Assembly (NCBI GenBank): GCA_044449445.1
Contig: JBIOIA010000015.1
Coordinates: 1 to 25,406, forward strand
DNA from: DASXPG01 sp044449445
GTDB lineage: Bacteria > Gemmatimonadota > Gemmatimonadetes > Gemmatimonadales > JACORV01
DNA length: 25,406 bases
Reading direction: 5' to 3'
Shown here: piece by piece, positions 15,971 through 24,608 of the stretch
How the letters are laid out: the number at the start of each line of letters is the position of its first letter
Numbering within the stretch: the first letter of the stretch is position 1
Made by a program: the position numbers and the translations under genes
Notes under the pieces: generated by a model
What the model saw: the letters and a program-made list of their open reading frames with translations, nothing else
The model's database searches: none
What the model was told of the DNA's origin: nothing

Positions 15971-17763
15971 CCGACAGCGCGGGCCCGGAAGCCAGCCAGG
16001 AGACGCTGATCCCGCCTGGCCAGGTCGAGGATCTGATGAACGTCCTCGGCAAGGCGCTGCGCGCGCACCAGTTGTACCTGCCTAACAATCCCGTCTATCA
16101 GAAGTCGATCGAAAATCTCAAGGAGTCGCTGCGCAAGGTCCTCGCGGCGGTCGACGAGCTGGTGCTCGACATCACCGAGCACGACATGCGCTGGCAGGGC
16201 AATGTGATCTACAGCCAGCCGAGCCGTTCGGAGTCCTTCTCGTGGGTGTTCTTCAAGGACGGCGTGCGGCAGCTGTCGCTCAAGGCCGGTGTCGAGGACG
16301 AGGAGATTCACGCGCTGGTGGACGTCATCCATCGGGCGCGCCAGCTCCAGGCCGAGGACAACGACGACCTGCTGACGCTGCTGTGGGAGAAGGACTTCCA
16401 GTTCGTGCACTACCAGTTCCAGGAGATGGTGACGGAGGGCGGCTTCGCGGCGCTCCCGGGCGCCGAGGACGTGCACGCACCGACCACGCCACCGGCGATC
16501 GTCCGCAGCGGCGTCGCTCAGGAGGTCGGTGAGGAGCAGGAGGAGGAAGAAGGCGAAGGCGAGCCCGGCGAGGCGACAGGAGAAGCTGCGCCGACGAAGC
16601 GGCCGGGCATCGTCAGCGCGTCGGACTTCGACACCACGCTGTATTTCCTCGACGAGCGCGAGATCGAGTTCCTGCGCAAGGAAGTCGCGGACGAGTACTC
16701 GCAGGACATCCGGCGCAACGTGCTCGCGATGCTGTTCGACGTCATGGAGCTCCAGCCGTTCGCGACGGTCCGCACCGAGCTGCTGTCCATTCTCGAGAGC
16801 TTCCTGCCATACCTCCTGGGCGCGTCCGACTTCGGCGCGGTCGCCTACGTGCTGCGCGAGAGCAAGGCGGTACTGCAGCGCGCGCGTGAGCTGATGCCCG
16901 AGCACAAGCAGGCGCTCGAGAAGCTGCCGGCGCGGCTCTCGGAGGAAGCGGCCCTGTCGCAGCTCCTCCAGTCGCTCGACGAAGCGGCGGTGCACACCGC
17001 GCCCGAAGAGCTGATCGAGCTGTTCGGCGAGCTGCGGCCCGAGGCGCTGCCGACGCTGTTCGCATGGCTGCCGAAGCTAACCAACGAGCGGGTGCGCGCG
17101 ATGGTGGAGGCATCGGTGCAGCGGCTCGCCTCGCTCAACGCGGCCACGGTCGTCACCGCGCTCAAGGCGACCAATCCTGAGGCCGTGATCGCCGCGATCC
17201 GCGTCGCGGCGCGCCTCAAGCTCGCCGCGGCGGTGCAGGCCCTGGCCGCCTGCCTGGACCATCAGCAGGCCGCGGTGCGCGTGGCGGCGGTGCAGGCGCT
17301 CGCGGACATCGCGAGTCCCTCGTCGATCCAGGCGCTCGAGAAGGCGCTGGACGACGCGGACCGCGAGGTGCGCCTCGCCTCGGTGCGGGTGGTCGGCCAG
17401 CACAAGTCGCGCTCGGCGCTGCCCAAGATCACGACGGTGGTCACCGGCAAGTCGGTGCGCCAGGCCGACCTCACCGAGAAGATGGCGTTCTTCGAGGCCT
17501 ACGGCGTCCTGGTGGGCGAGTCCGGCGTGGAGCTGCTCGACGGGATCCTCAACAGCGGGGGATTCCTGAAGCGCAAGGAGAACCCCGAGACGCGGGCGTG
17601 CGCGGCGATGGCGCTGGGGCGCATCGGCTCGCAAGCCGCTCGCGATGCGCTGAGCAAGGCCACGCAGGACAAGGAGCCGCTGGTGAAGAGCGCGGTGCTG
17701 CGCGCGATCCGCGGCGAGCGCGCGAGTTCGATGTTCCGGGCCGGCGAGTTACCGAGCGCATGA
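15967..17763 (+). CDS. HEAT-repeat protein with a domain related to its HD-GYP neighbour; function unknown
   Basis: The 598-residue protein has no signal peptide or membrane segment and should be cytoplasmic. Residues 20-155 form an N-terminal domain (VLGKALRAHQLYLPNNPVYQ, VFFKDGVRQL) that resembles the N-terminus of the next protein. A low-complexity acidic linker follows at about 186-212 (EVGEEQEEEEGEGEPGEA). An alpha-helical domain covers about 218-360. From about 370 to 585 there are HEAT-type helical repeats, best seen as QQAAVRVAAVQALADIASPS, DREVRLASVRVVGQHKSRSA, ETRACAAMALGRIGSQAARD and EPLVKSAVLRAIRG. GTG 15967 overlaps the trpB stop (GTGA), and its own stop overlaps the next start (ATGA), so it is translated with both. 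HEAT arrays usually bind proteins, so a scaffold or adaptor for the HD-GYP protein is a reasonable inference. No enzymatic motif was seen. Confidence 0.85.
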
Positions 17764-19223
17764 CGACCCCCCGCCAGTCCTCGGTCGGCTCGCTCCAGAC
17801 CTCCGACGCGTACCTGCGTGTCGCGGGGCGGGAATTCCTCGGCTCGCTCTACACGGCGATGCGCTCGCTCAAGCTCTACCCGCTCGAGAACCCGGTCGTG
17901 CAGGCGGCGCTCGACGAGCTGGTTTCCACCGGCGAGTCGATCGTCCAGAAGGAACAGGAGGTCGAGGTCCGGGTCACCGGCGAGTTCATCTTCGTGAACT
18001 CGACGCGGCTCCGGCTCGACCTCGACAACTACGCGTCGTTCTCGCACGTGCTGTCGGTGCTCAAGGGCGTGGGCATCGGACTGGTGCGCGCCGAGCCGGG
18101 AGTGGACCGGCGCCAGTGGACCAGCTTCCTGTCGCTGCTGCTGGCCTCCGCGGCGCGCGACTCGACGACCAACCGGTTCATGGAACTGTCGGGCCGGATG
18201 CACGAAGCCAACATCACGAACATCCACATCGACCCGCCGATCGAGGCCGAGGGCGCGCTCGAGGACGACGCCGCCTCGAAGGAGCAGTCGAAGCGCACCT
18301 ACCAGCGCTCGGTCGCGGTGACGAAGGAAGTGATCAACTCGGTGCGCATGGGCCGCACCGCGAACGTGAAGAAGGTGAAGCGCGCGGTGCAGGCGATCGT
18401 GGACCAGGTGCTCTCGGACGAGACGTCGCTGGTCGGCCTGACGACGCTGCGCGACTACGACGACTACACGTTCACGCACTCGGTGAACGTGTGCATCTTC
18501 TCGGTCGCGCTCGGCAAGAAGCTGGGGCTCTCGAAGCTCCAGCTCTACGACCTCGGCATGGCGGCGCTGTTCCACGACGTCGGCAAGAGCCGCGTGCCGC
18601 TCGAGGTGCTCAACAAGGAGGGCTCGCTCGACGAGGAGGAGTGGCGCATCATGCAGGCCCACCCCTGGCTCGGCGTGCTCACGCTGTTCGGCCTGCGCGG
18701 TTACGGCGAGATCCCGTATCGCTCGATGATCGGCACCTACGAGCACCACATGAAGATCGACCTCACCGGCTACCCGAAGTCCCTGCGGCCGCGAAAGCTG
18801 TCGATCTTCTCGAAGGTCATCGCGGTGGCCGACGGCTTCGACGCCGCGACGAGCCGCCGCACCTACCAGACCATCCCGCTCCAGCCCGACCAGGTGCTGA
18901 AGGAGATGTGGGAGAACCCGCGCCGCGGCTACGAGCCGATCCTGGTGAAGGCGTTCATCAACCTGATCGGCGTCTACCCCGCCGGGACGATGGTCATCCT
19001 GGACACCTACGAGCTGGCGCTCGTGCAGGCGGCCAACACGAACGTCGAGTTCGTGCACCGGCCGGTGGTGCGCATCATCTCGGATCCTTCGGGCGCGCTC
19101 ATCCACCCCGGATTCACGGCCGATCTCGCCGAGAAGACCGCCGACGGCGCCTTCACGCGCTCGATCATCAAGGTCACCAACCCCGACAAGTACGGGGTGC
19201 GGGTCTCCGACTACTTTGTCTGA
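17760..19223 (+). CDS. HD-GYP domain phosphohydrolase (possible cyclic-di-nucleotide phosphodiesterase)
   Basis: The 487-residue protein has an N-terminal domain (about 18-160) related to that of the upstream HEAT protein, a linker, and an HD-GYP domain from about 225 to 425. Metal ligands can be traced: His240 (FTHSVNV), His272-Asp273 (LFHDVGKSRVP), His301 (HPWLGV), His329-His330 (YEHHMKIDLTGYP) and Asp358 (VADGFDAATSRR). The usual HHExxDGxGYP is HHMKIDLTGYP here, so Glu is replaced by Met and Gly by Leu; the GYP itself is kept (337-339). The HD-GYP family hydrolyses c-di-GMP or related nucleotides, but this variant's activity is not certain. There is no receiver or membrane segment. ATG 17760 overlaps the HEAT gene stop (ATGA). 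The stop overlaps trpA by 8 bases. Confidence 0.9.
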   Translation: MTTPRQSSVGSLQTSDAYLRVAGREFLGSLYTAMRSLKLYPLENPVVQAALDELVSTGESIVQKEQEVEVRVTGEFIFVNSTRLRLDLDNYASFSHVLSVLKGVGIGLVRAEPGVDRRQWTSFLSLLLASAARDSTTNRFMELSGRMHEANITNIHIDPPIEAEGALEDDAASKEQSKRTYQRSVAVTKEVINSVRMGRTANVKKVKRAVQAIVDQVLSDETSLVGLTTLRDYDDYTFTHSVNVCIFSVALGKKLGLSKLQLYDLGMAALFHDVGKSRVPLEVLNKEGSLDEEEWRIMQAHPWLGVLTLFGLRGYGEIPYRSMIGTYEHHMKIDLTGYPKSLRPRKLSIFSKVIAVADGFDAATSRRTYQTIPLQPDQVLKEMWENPRRGYEPILVKAFINLIGVYPAGTMVILDTYELALVQAANTNVEFVHRPVVRIISDPSGALIHPGFTADLAEKTADGAFTRSIIKVTNPDKYGVRVSDYFV

Positions 19224-20013
19224 CCTGCGGCTCGCCGAGCGCTGGGCATCCGTCCGCGCGAGGGGCCGCCCAGCACTGATTCCCTACATCACCGCGGGGT
19301 TCCCGGACGCTGCTGCGACGCTCGCGATGCTGAGGGGCGCGGAGCGCGCGGGGGCGGACGTCGTCGAGCTCGGCGTGCCGTGGAGCGACCCGGTCGCCGA
19401 CGGTCCGGTGATCCAGGCCAGCACCCACGCGGCGCTGGCGGGCGGCACAACGCTGAAGGGCGTGCTCGGCCTGCTGGCCGAATCGCGCTGCGGCGTGCCG
19501 GTGATCGTGTTCTCCTATCTCAATCCGATCCTCGCGATGGGTGCCGCGCGCTTCGCGGCTGCGGCGAAGGACGCGGGCGCCGCCGGCGTGCTCGTGACCG
19601 ACCTGCCGGCCGGCGCCGATCCCGCGCTCGAGGCCGGGCTCAGAAGCTCGGGCCTTCCACTCGTGCGGCTCGTCGCGCCGACCAGCACCCCGGAGCGGAT
19701 CCTTGCCATTGCGGAGGCGAGCGAGGGCTTCGTGTACCTCGTCGCGCGCACCGGCGTCACCGGCGCGCGCACCGAGCTGGGCGAGGAGCTGAGACGGCAG
19801 GTGGCGGCCGTGCGCGCGGCGACGAAGCTGCCGGTGGCCGTGGGGTTCGGCATCAGCTCAGCGGACCAGGCGGCCGAGGTCGGCGCGCTGGCCGACGGCG
19901 TGGTGGTCGGAAGCGCGCTGGTCGAGCGGATGCGGACCCTTGGGAGCGAGGCGGCGCTCGCGTGGCTCGCGGAGCTGCGCGCGGCCCTCGATGGGGCGCG
20001 GAGGACGGCGTGA
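19216..20013 (+). CDS. trpA: Tryptophan synthase alpha chain
   Basis: TrpA cleaves indole-3-glycerol phosphate to indole and glyceraldehyde-3-phosphate and channels indole to TrpB. The 265-residue barrel protein has ALIPYITAGFPD, the catalytic Glu51 and Asp62 in ELGVPWSDPVADGPVIQAS, VTDLPAGAD, and the phosphate site FVYLVARTGVTGAR and VGFGISSADQAAEVGALADGVVVGSALV. The start is TTG 19216, eight bases inside the HD-GYP gene. No ATG or GTG gives a complete N-terminus, and the conserved protein begins right there (SDLRLAERW). A TTG start with little Shine-Dalgarno suggests dependence on coupling to the HD-GYP gene. The stop overlaps the next gene as GTGA. Confidence 0.96.
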   Translation: MSDLRLAERWASVRARGRPALIPYITAGFPDAAATLAMLRGAERAGADVVELGVPWSDPVADGPVIQASTHAALAGGTTLKGVLGLLAESRCGVPVIVFSYLNPILAMGAARFAAAAKDAGAAGVLVTDLPAGADPALEAGLRSSGLPLVRLVAPTSTPERILAIAEASEGFVYLVARTGVTGARTELGEELRRQVAAVRAATKLPVAVGFGISSADQAAEVGALADGVVVGSALVERMRTLGSEAALAWLAELRAALDGARRTA

Positions 20014-22103
20014 CGCGCCTGCCGCGCGTGGACGCGGTCGTCAACGCGTTTCCCTGGGCGATCATGGTCGCCGGCGGCTCCGTGCTCGCGGGGGCGGTGA
20101 CGAGCCAGCCGCCGCGCGCCGGGGCCTGGCCCGCGATCCTGGTGATGGGCTGGGTCGTGACCGTCCTGCGGCGCTTCCCGGTCCCGCTCTCCAAGTACTC
20201 GTACCTCTCGTTCGTCGGCTTCGTCGGCCTGGCCGGCGGCCTGCTGTTCGGCCCGGTGGTCGCCATGCTCGCGCTCGCGTCCGGCATCGTGGCGGGCGAC
20301 TGGGCGTGGCAGCGCAAGCTGCTGCGATCGGCGGCGATCAACGCGGCGCGCGAGGTACTCGCCCTCGCGGCGGCGTTCGGGGTTTACGCGTATGCGCTGC
20401 GGGTCCTCGATCTCACGGGCGAGAGCATGGGCATCGACCACGTGCCCGCGATCTCCTTCTTCGTGCTCGGCTACTTCGTGGTCTCGCGCCTGCTGTTCTA
20501 CTTCACGCTCGCGGTGCGCGCCAAGCTCACGCGCGAAGAGCGCTCGCTCGTGCTGCGCTACGAGGTCGTCGGCTACGCCGTGATGGTGCTCGGCGCCGGT
20601 GCCGTGGTGCTGGCGGCGGCCGTGCTCGAGGCGCGCAGCTGGCCGTTCGTGGCCGCGCTGCTGGGCTTCGCCGGCTGGATGACGAAGCGCCTGCTCGAGG
20701 AGGCGATCGCGGCCGAGGAGCGCACGCGCGTGCTGGCGGTGGACATGGCGGTCACCGCGGATCTCGCGCTCGGCGACGCGCTCGCGAAGATCGGCCGGCT
20801 CGCCAACCGCCTCGTCGAGTGGAACGACCTGCGCGTGTACCGGCGCACCGACGGCGGCACGCGCGCCGAACGGGTGTGGCGCAGCGGCGGCTCCGCCCCG
20901 GACGCCGAGCCGCCCGAGGACGTCGGGCGCCTGCGCGAGCAGGTGCTCGCGAGCAGCCGTCCCGCATTGGTAAAGGACGCGCGACGCGACGCGCGCATCG
21001 GGACGCCGCGCGCGGAGGCGCAGAGCATCCTGATCCTGCCGCTGCGCTTCGGCGAGCAGACGATCGGCACGCTCGAGCTGGAGCACGGCAAGCGCAACAT
21101 CTACGGGCCGCTCGCGCAGTCGCTGGCGCAGACGCTGGCCACCCAGATCGCCGCGGCGATGCACATCGCGAACCTGCGCGAGCCGCTGCTCGCGCTGGTG
21201 CAGCGCATCGGCGACGAGGTGCGCGCGGTCGCCAAGACGGTGGAACAGCTCCGCGTGGGCGGCGCCGAGTCGGCGCGGCAGGCCGCGGCGATCGAGGGCA
21301 CCGCGACCGCGCAGGAGCGCGCGGTGCAGGAGAATCTCGCCGAGGCCGAGGGCATCACGAGCGCGGCGCGGCGCGTGGCGGCGGATGGACGCGAGGCGGC
21401 CTCGCGCAGCAGCGAGGCGAGCGACACGGCGACCGGCAACCGCGCGACGATCGGCGGCGCGGTGCAGCGCCTGGTCGAGTTCAAGGGGTTCGTCGGCGAG
21501 TCCTCCGAGCAGGTGCGCTCGCTGATGACCGTGACGCGGCGCATCACCGACTTCATCGGGCTGATCTCCGACATCGCCGACCAGACCAACCTGCTGGCAC
21601 TCAACGCGGCGATCGAGGCCGCGCGGGCGGGGAAGGAGGGCCGCGGGTTCGCCGTGGTCGCCGACGAGGTGCGGCGGCTCGCGGACCAGAGCGGCGAGGC
21701 GGCGCGCGAGGTCGGCGCGCTGGTCGGCGCGATCCAGAAGCAGATGATCCAGGTCGCGACGACGATGACGAAGGGCGAGCAGGTGGTCGGCGGCGTCGAG
21801 GAGCTCTCGGCCGAGGCGTTGCGCGCGCTCGAGGCGATCGTGGTCTCGACCGCCGAAGCCGAGCAGCACGCGCGCCGCATCGCCGCGACCGCGGGGACGC
21901 AGGACGAGGCGCTGGCGCGCCTGGCCGGCCGGGTGCGGGAGGAATCCGAGATCGCGGTGAACAACCGCGCCTCGGCCGCGCGGCTCAGGGGCCGGACCGA
22001 CGATCAGGCCCGCGCCCTGGCCGAGCTGGAACGGGCCGCCCAGGAGCTGACCGCCGTCTCGGTCCGCCTCGGCGAAGTGGCGCGGCGCTTCGCGAGCGCG
22101 TAG
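20010..22103 (+). CDS. Multi-pass membrane protein with GAF and methyl-accepting chemotaxis (MCP) signalling domains
   Basis: The 697-residue protein starts with about eight hydrophobic segments (roughly 12-32, 38-55, 64-80, 82-97, 108-130, 146-170, 184-206, 210-225). They have short loops and no large periplasmic sensor domain. A GAF-like domain follows at about 240-388 (QSILILPLRFGEQTIGTLELEHG). After that comes a long coiled coil with the MCP hairpin tip at about 516-560 (LISDIADQTNLLALNAAIEA, GRGFAVVADEVRRLAD). The tip would bind CheA/CheW in a classical array, but no che gene is present nearby. The C-terminus (VARRFASA) has no CheR-docking pentapeptide. GTG 20010 overlaps the trpA stop as GTGA. 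The protein probably senses membrane or cytoplasmic cues; the ligand is unknown. Its placement just after the HEAT, HD-GYP and trpA genes suggests coordinated expression with them. Confidence 0.9.
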   Translation: MTRLPRVDAVVNAFPWAIMVAGGSVLAGAVTSQPPRAGAWPAILVMGWVVTVLRRFPVPLSKYSYLSFVGFVGLAGGLLFGPVVAMLALASGIVAGDWAWQRKLLRSAAINAAREVLALAAAFGVYAYALRVLDLTGESMGIDHVPAISFFVLGYFVVSRLLFYFTLAVRAKLTREERSLVLRYEVVGYAVMVLGAGAVVLAAAVLEARSWPFVAALLGFAGWMTKRLLEEAIAAEERTRVLAVDMAVTADLALGDALAKIGRLANRLVEWNDLRVYRRTDGGTRAERVWRSGGSAPDAEPPEDVGRLREQVLASSRPALVKDARRDARIGTPRAEAQSILILPLRFGEQTIGTLELEHGKRNIYGPLAQSLAQTLATQIAAAMHIANLREPLLALVQRIGDEVRAVAKTVEQLRVGGAESARQAAAIEGTATAQERAVQENLAEAEGITSAARRVAADGREAASRSSEASDTATGNRATIGGAVQRLVEFKGFVGESSEQVRSLMTVTRRITDFIGLISDIADQTNLLALNAAIEAARAGKEGRGFAVVADEVRRLADQSGEAAREVGALVGAIQKQMIQVATTMTKGEQVVGGVEELSAEALRALEAIVVSTAEAEQHARRIAATAGTQDEALARLAGRVREESEIAVNNRASAARLRGRTDDQARALAELERAAQELTAVSVRLGEVARRFASA

Positions 22104-22112
22104 CCTTCCGCC

Positions 22113-22484
22113 GTGAGCACCGACGCCATCACGCTGCGCGGCATGCGCTTCCATACCCTCGTGGGGCTGCTCCCGCACGAGGAGAAGTTTCCGCAGCCGC
22201 TCGAGCTGGACGTCACCGCGTTCCTCGACCTCTCGCGCGTGGGCGCGAGCGACTCGCCCCGGATGCTGCTCGACTACCGCACGCTCTACCAGGTCGTGTC
22301 CGATGCGGTGGGCACGAGCCATCACAAGCTGCTCGAGGCCCTGTGCGAGCGGGTGGCGGGCGCGGCCCTGGCGCTGGAGGGCGTCGCGCGGGTGCGCGTC
22401 GCCGCCCGCAAGCCGCACGCGCCGGTGCCCGGCCCGCTCGAGTCGGTCGAGGTGGTCGTCGAGCGCGCGCGCGATGGGCACTGA
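22113..22484 (+). CDS. folB: Dihydroneopterin aldolase
   Basis: FolB cleaves dihydroneopterin to 6-hydroxymethyl-dihydropterin in folate synthesis. The 123-residue protein shows ITLRGMRFHTLVGLLPHEEK (with the conserved Glu23 after the GLLPHE turn), LDYRTLYQVVSDAV, the SHHKLLEALCERVA helix, and RVAARKPHAPVPGPL with the catalytic Lys100. The family length is ~120. The start is GTG 22113, nine bases after the MCP-like gene; a Shine-Dalgarno is not obvious. The stop lies inside the start of folK, the enzyme of the next step. Confidence 0.95.
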   Translation: MSTDAITLRGMRFHTLVGLLPHEEKFPQPLELDVTAFLDLSRVGASDSPRMLLDYRTLYQVVSDAVGTSHHKLLEALCERVAGAALALEGVARVRVAARKPHAPVPGPLESVEVVVERARDGH

Positions 22485-22896
22485 GCGCGTGGCGATCGCG
22501 CTGGGCTCGAACCTCGGCGACCGCGCAACGGCGCTGGACAGCGCGCGCGCGGCGATTGCCGCGCTGCCGTTGACCGCGCTCGTCGCCGCCTCGCCGGTCG
22601 AGGAGACGGACGCGATCGGCCCCGTGCGTCAGGGTCCGTTCCTCAACCAGATGCTGCTCGTGGACACTTCGCTCGCCCCGCGGGCGCTGCTCGAGGCGCT
22701 GCTCTCGATCGAGCGCGATTGCGGACGCGAGCGCCGCGAGCGCTGGGGTCCGCGCACGCTCGACTGCGACATCGTGCTGTTCGGCTCACGCTCGGTGAGC
22801 GAGCGCGACCTCACCATCCCCCATCCCGAGCTCAAGAACCGCGACTTCTGGCGGCGCGAGCTCAAGGCCCTCGATGTCCAGCTCCCCGTCGGCTGA
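22474..22896 (+). CDS. folK: 2-amino-4-hydroxy-6-hydroxymethyldihydropteridine diphosphokinase
   Basis: FolK (HPPK) transfers diphosphate from ATP to the FolB product. The 140-residue protein has ALGSNLGDR (8-17), GPFLNQMLLVDTSL, and the core RRERWGPRTLDCDIVLFG with the Mg-binding Asp97 and Asp99, then LTIPHPELKNRDF. It is slightly shorter than E. coli HPPK (159), with a brief C-terminal tail. ATG 22474 gives an 11-base overlap with folB. The upstream in-frame extension runs through folB and was rejected. The dihydropteroate synthase (folP) that uses its product is not in the window; panB follows instead, overlapping by 23 bases. Confidence 0.95.
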   Translation: MGTERVAIALGSNLGDRATALDSARAAIAALPLTALVAASPVEETDAIGPVRQGPFLNQMLLVDTSLAPRALLEALLSIERDCGRERRERWGPRTLDCDIVLFGSRSVSERDLTIPHPELKNRDFWRRELKALDVQLPVG

Positions 22897-23695
22897 CCCC
22901 AAGGCCGTCACGACGGCCGCGCTGCTCGCCGCCAAGCGCGAGCGGCGCAAGATCGTCGCCGTGACCGCGTACGACGCGCTGTTCGGCCGGCTCGTGGACG
23001 AGGCGGGCGTGGACATCGTGCTGGTCGGCGATTCGCTGAACCAGGTCATCGCGGGCCAGCCCTCCACGCTCTCGGCGACGCTCGACCAGATGATCTACCA
23101 CGGCCGCATGGTGCGGCGCGGCGTCGCGCGCGCGCTGCTCGTGGTGGACATGCCGTTCCTGAGCTACCAGGTCAGCGTCGAGGACGCGCTCCGCAATTGC
23201 GGGCGCGTCATGAAGGAGACGGGCGCGCAGGCGGTGAAGATCGAGGGCGGCGCGGCGATGACGCCCACGGTGCGCGCGCTCGTGGACATCGGCATCCCGG
23301 TGATGGGGCACATCGGGCTGACGCCGCAATCGGTGCACGCCCTGGGCGGCTACCGGGTGCAGGGGAAGAGCGACGAGGCGGCGAAACGGCTCGAGGCCGA
23401 CGCCGCGGCGCTCGAGGAAGCGGGCTGCTTTGCGGTCGTGCTGGAGCTCGTGCCCGCCGCGCTCGCCGCGCGCATCTCGAAGTCGCTGACCGTCCCGACG
23501 ATCGGCATCGGAGCCGGCATCGACTGCGATGGCCAGGTGCTGGTGCTGCCCGACCTGCTCGGTCTGAACGACCACTTCGCGCCGAAGTTCCTCAAGCGCT
23601 ACGCCCAGCTCGCCGACGAAGTACGCCGCGCGGTGGGCGCCTTCGCCGGCGAGGTGCGGCAGGGGAAGTACCCGGACGCCGACCATTCGTTCTAG
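22874..23695 (+). CDS. panB: 3-methyl-2-oxobutanoate hydroxymethyltransferase (ketopantoate hydroxymethyltransferase)
   Basis: PanB makes ketopantoate from alpha-ketoisovalerate and methylene-tetrahydrofolate, so it uses the folate cofactor that the neighbouring fol genes help supply. The 273-residue barrel protein has VAVTAYDALFGRLVDEAG, IVLVGDSLNQV (Mg ligand Asp53), LLVVDMPFLSYQ (Asp92), AVKIEGG (Glu124), PVMGHIGLTPQSVHALGGY, VLELVP and PTIGIGAGIDCDGQVLVLPDLLGL. All metal and active-site positions seem present. ATG 22874 overlaps folK by 23 bases; the conserved domain starts at about residue 12, so a slightly later start cannot be fully excluded. Confidence 0.96.
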   Translation: MSSSPSADPKAVTTAALLAAKRERRKIVAVTAYDALFGRLVDEAGVDIVLVGDSLNQVIAGQPSTLSATLDQMIYHGRMVRRGVARALLVVDMPFLSYQVSVEDALRNCGRVMKETGAQAVKIEGGAAMTPTVRALVDIGIPVMGHIGLTPQSVHALGGYRVQGKSDEAAKRLEADAAALEEAGCFAVVLELVPAALAARISKSLTVPTIGIGAGIDCDGQVLVLPDLLGLNDHFAPKFLKRYAQLADEVRRAVGAFAGEVRQGKYPDADHSF

Positions 23696-23705
23696 CAGGC
23701 CGGCG

Positions 23706-24608
23706 ATGCGCGAGCTCACGACGACCTCTGACATGCGCGGCGCGGCCGCCGAGGCCGCGCGCGCCGGCAAGCGCATCGCGCTGGTACCCACCATGGGTTA
23801 CCTGCACGAGGGCCACCTCGCGCTGGTGCGCGAAGCGCGGCGCCGCGGCGACCTCGTCGTGCTCAGCGTGTTCGTCAATCCGCTGCAGTTCGCGCCGGGT
23901 GAAGACTTCGAGAGCTATCCGCGCGACCCGGCGCGCGACCGCGCGCTGGCGCAGTCGGCGGGCGTGGACGTCCTGTGGTCGCCGGTCGCCGAAGAGATGT
24001 ACGGCGAGCCGCCCCAGGTGACGCTCGCGCCCGGTCCCGTCGGCGCCATCCTCGAGGGCGCGGTGCGGCCCTCGCATTTCGCCGGCGTGCTCACGGTCGT
24101 CTGCAAGCTGTTCGCCATCGCGCAGCCCGGGGTCGCGGTGTTCGGCCGCAAGGACGCGCAGCAGGCCGCGCTGGTGCGCTTCATGGTCCGGGATCTCAGC
24201 CTGCCGGTCGAGATCGTCGTCGCGCCGACCGTGCGTGACGCCGACGGCCTCGCCCTGAGCTCGCGCAACGTGTACCTCGACGCCGCAATGCGGGCGCGCT
24301 CTCTCGTGCTGCCGCGAGCCCTGGCCGCCGGCGCCCTGGCGTTTCGAGGCGGCGAACGGCGCGCGGGCCAGGTCGTCGCGGCGGCCTATCGCGTGCTCGC
24401 ACCCGCGGAGTCCGCGGGCGACATCAAGACCGAGTACATCAACATCGTGGACGCCGAGTCGTTCCTGCCGAGTCATGCGGCGGAAGCCGCGAGCTACCTC
24501 GTCGCCGCGATCCGGGTGGGCACGAAGCGGCTGATCGACAACGTCGTGCTCGGCGACGGCCTCGACGCGGACCCCCGGGTGAGCGCAGATGCCCGCGCAG
24601 GCAGTTGA
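23706..24608 (+). CDS. panC: Pantothenate synthetase (pantoate-beta-alanine ligase)
   Basis: PanC joins pantoate and beta-alanine with ATP. The 300-residue protein has the nucleotidyltransferase HIGH-type motif PTMGYLHEGHLALV (28-41), VFVNPLQFAPGEDFESYPRD, VRPSHFAGVLTVVCKLF, AVFGRKDAQQAALV and the KMSKS-like ADGLALSSRNVYL. Its length fits the family (~280-300). ATG 23706 starts 10 bases after panB. The 3' end overlaps the yqeK-like gene by 20 bases. Pantoate from PanB needs a reductase (panE or ilvC), which is not in the window. Confidence 0.96.
   Translation: MRELTTTSDMRGAAAEAARAGKRIALVPTMGYLHEGHLALVREARRRGDLVVLSVFVNPLQFAPGEDFESYPRDPARDRALAQSAGVDVLWSPVAEEMYGEPPQVTLAPGPVGAILEGAVRPSHFAGVLTVVCKLFAIAQPGVAVFGRKDAQQAALVRFMVRDLSLPVEIVVAPTVRDADGLALSSRNVYLDAAMRARSLVLPRALAAGALAFRGGERRAGQVVAAAYRVLAPAESAGDIKTEYINIVDAESFLPSHAAEAASYLVAAIRVGTKRLIDNVVLGDGLDADPRVSADARAGS

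Noticed and set aside
16520..16592. Glu/Gly-rich stretch in the HEAT-repeat gene as a separate repeat element
   Set aside because: It is an in-frame acidic linker without exact DNA periodicity.
19515..22481. A 988-codon open frame on the minus strand opposite trpA, the MCP-like gene and folB
   Set aside because: Its product is low-complexity Arg/His/Asp-rich sequence typical of an antisense frame in GC-rich DNA, while the plus strand carries clear conserved proteins across the same interval.
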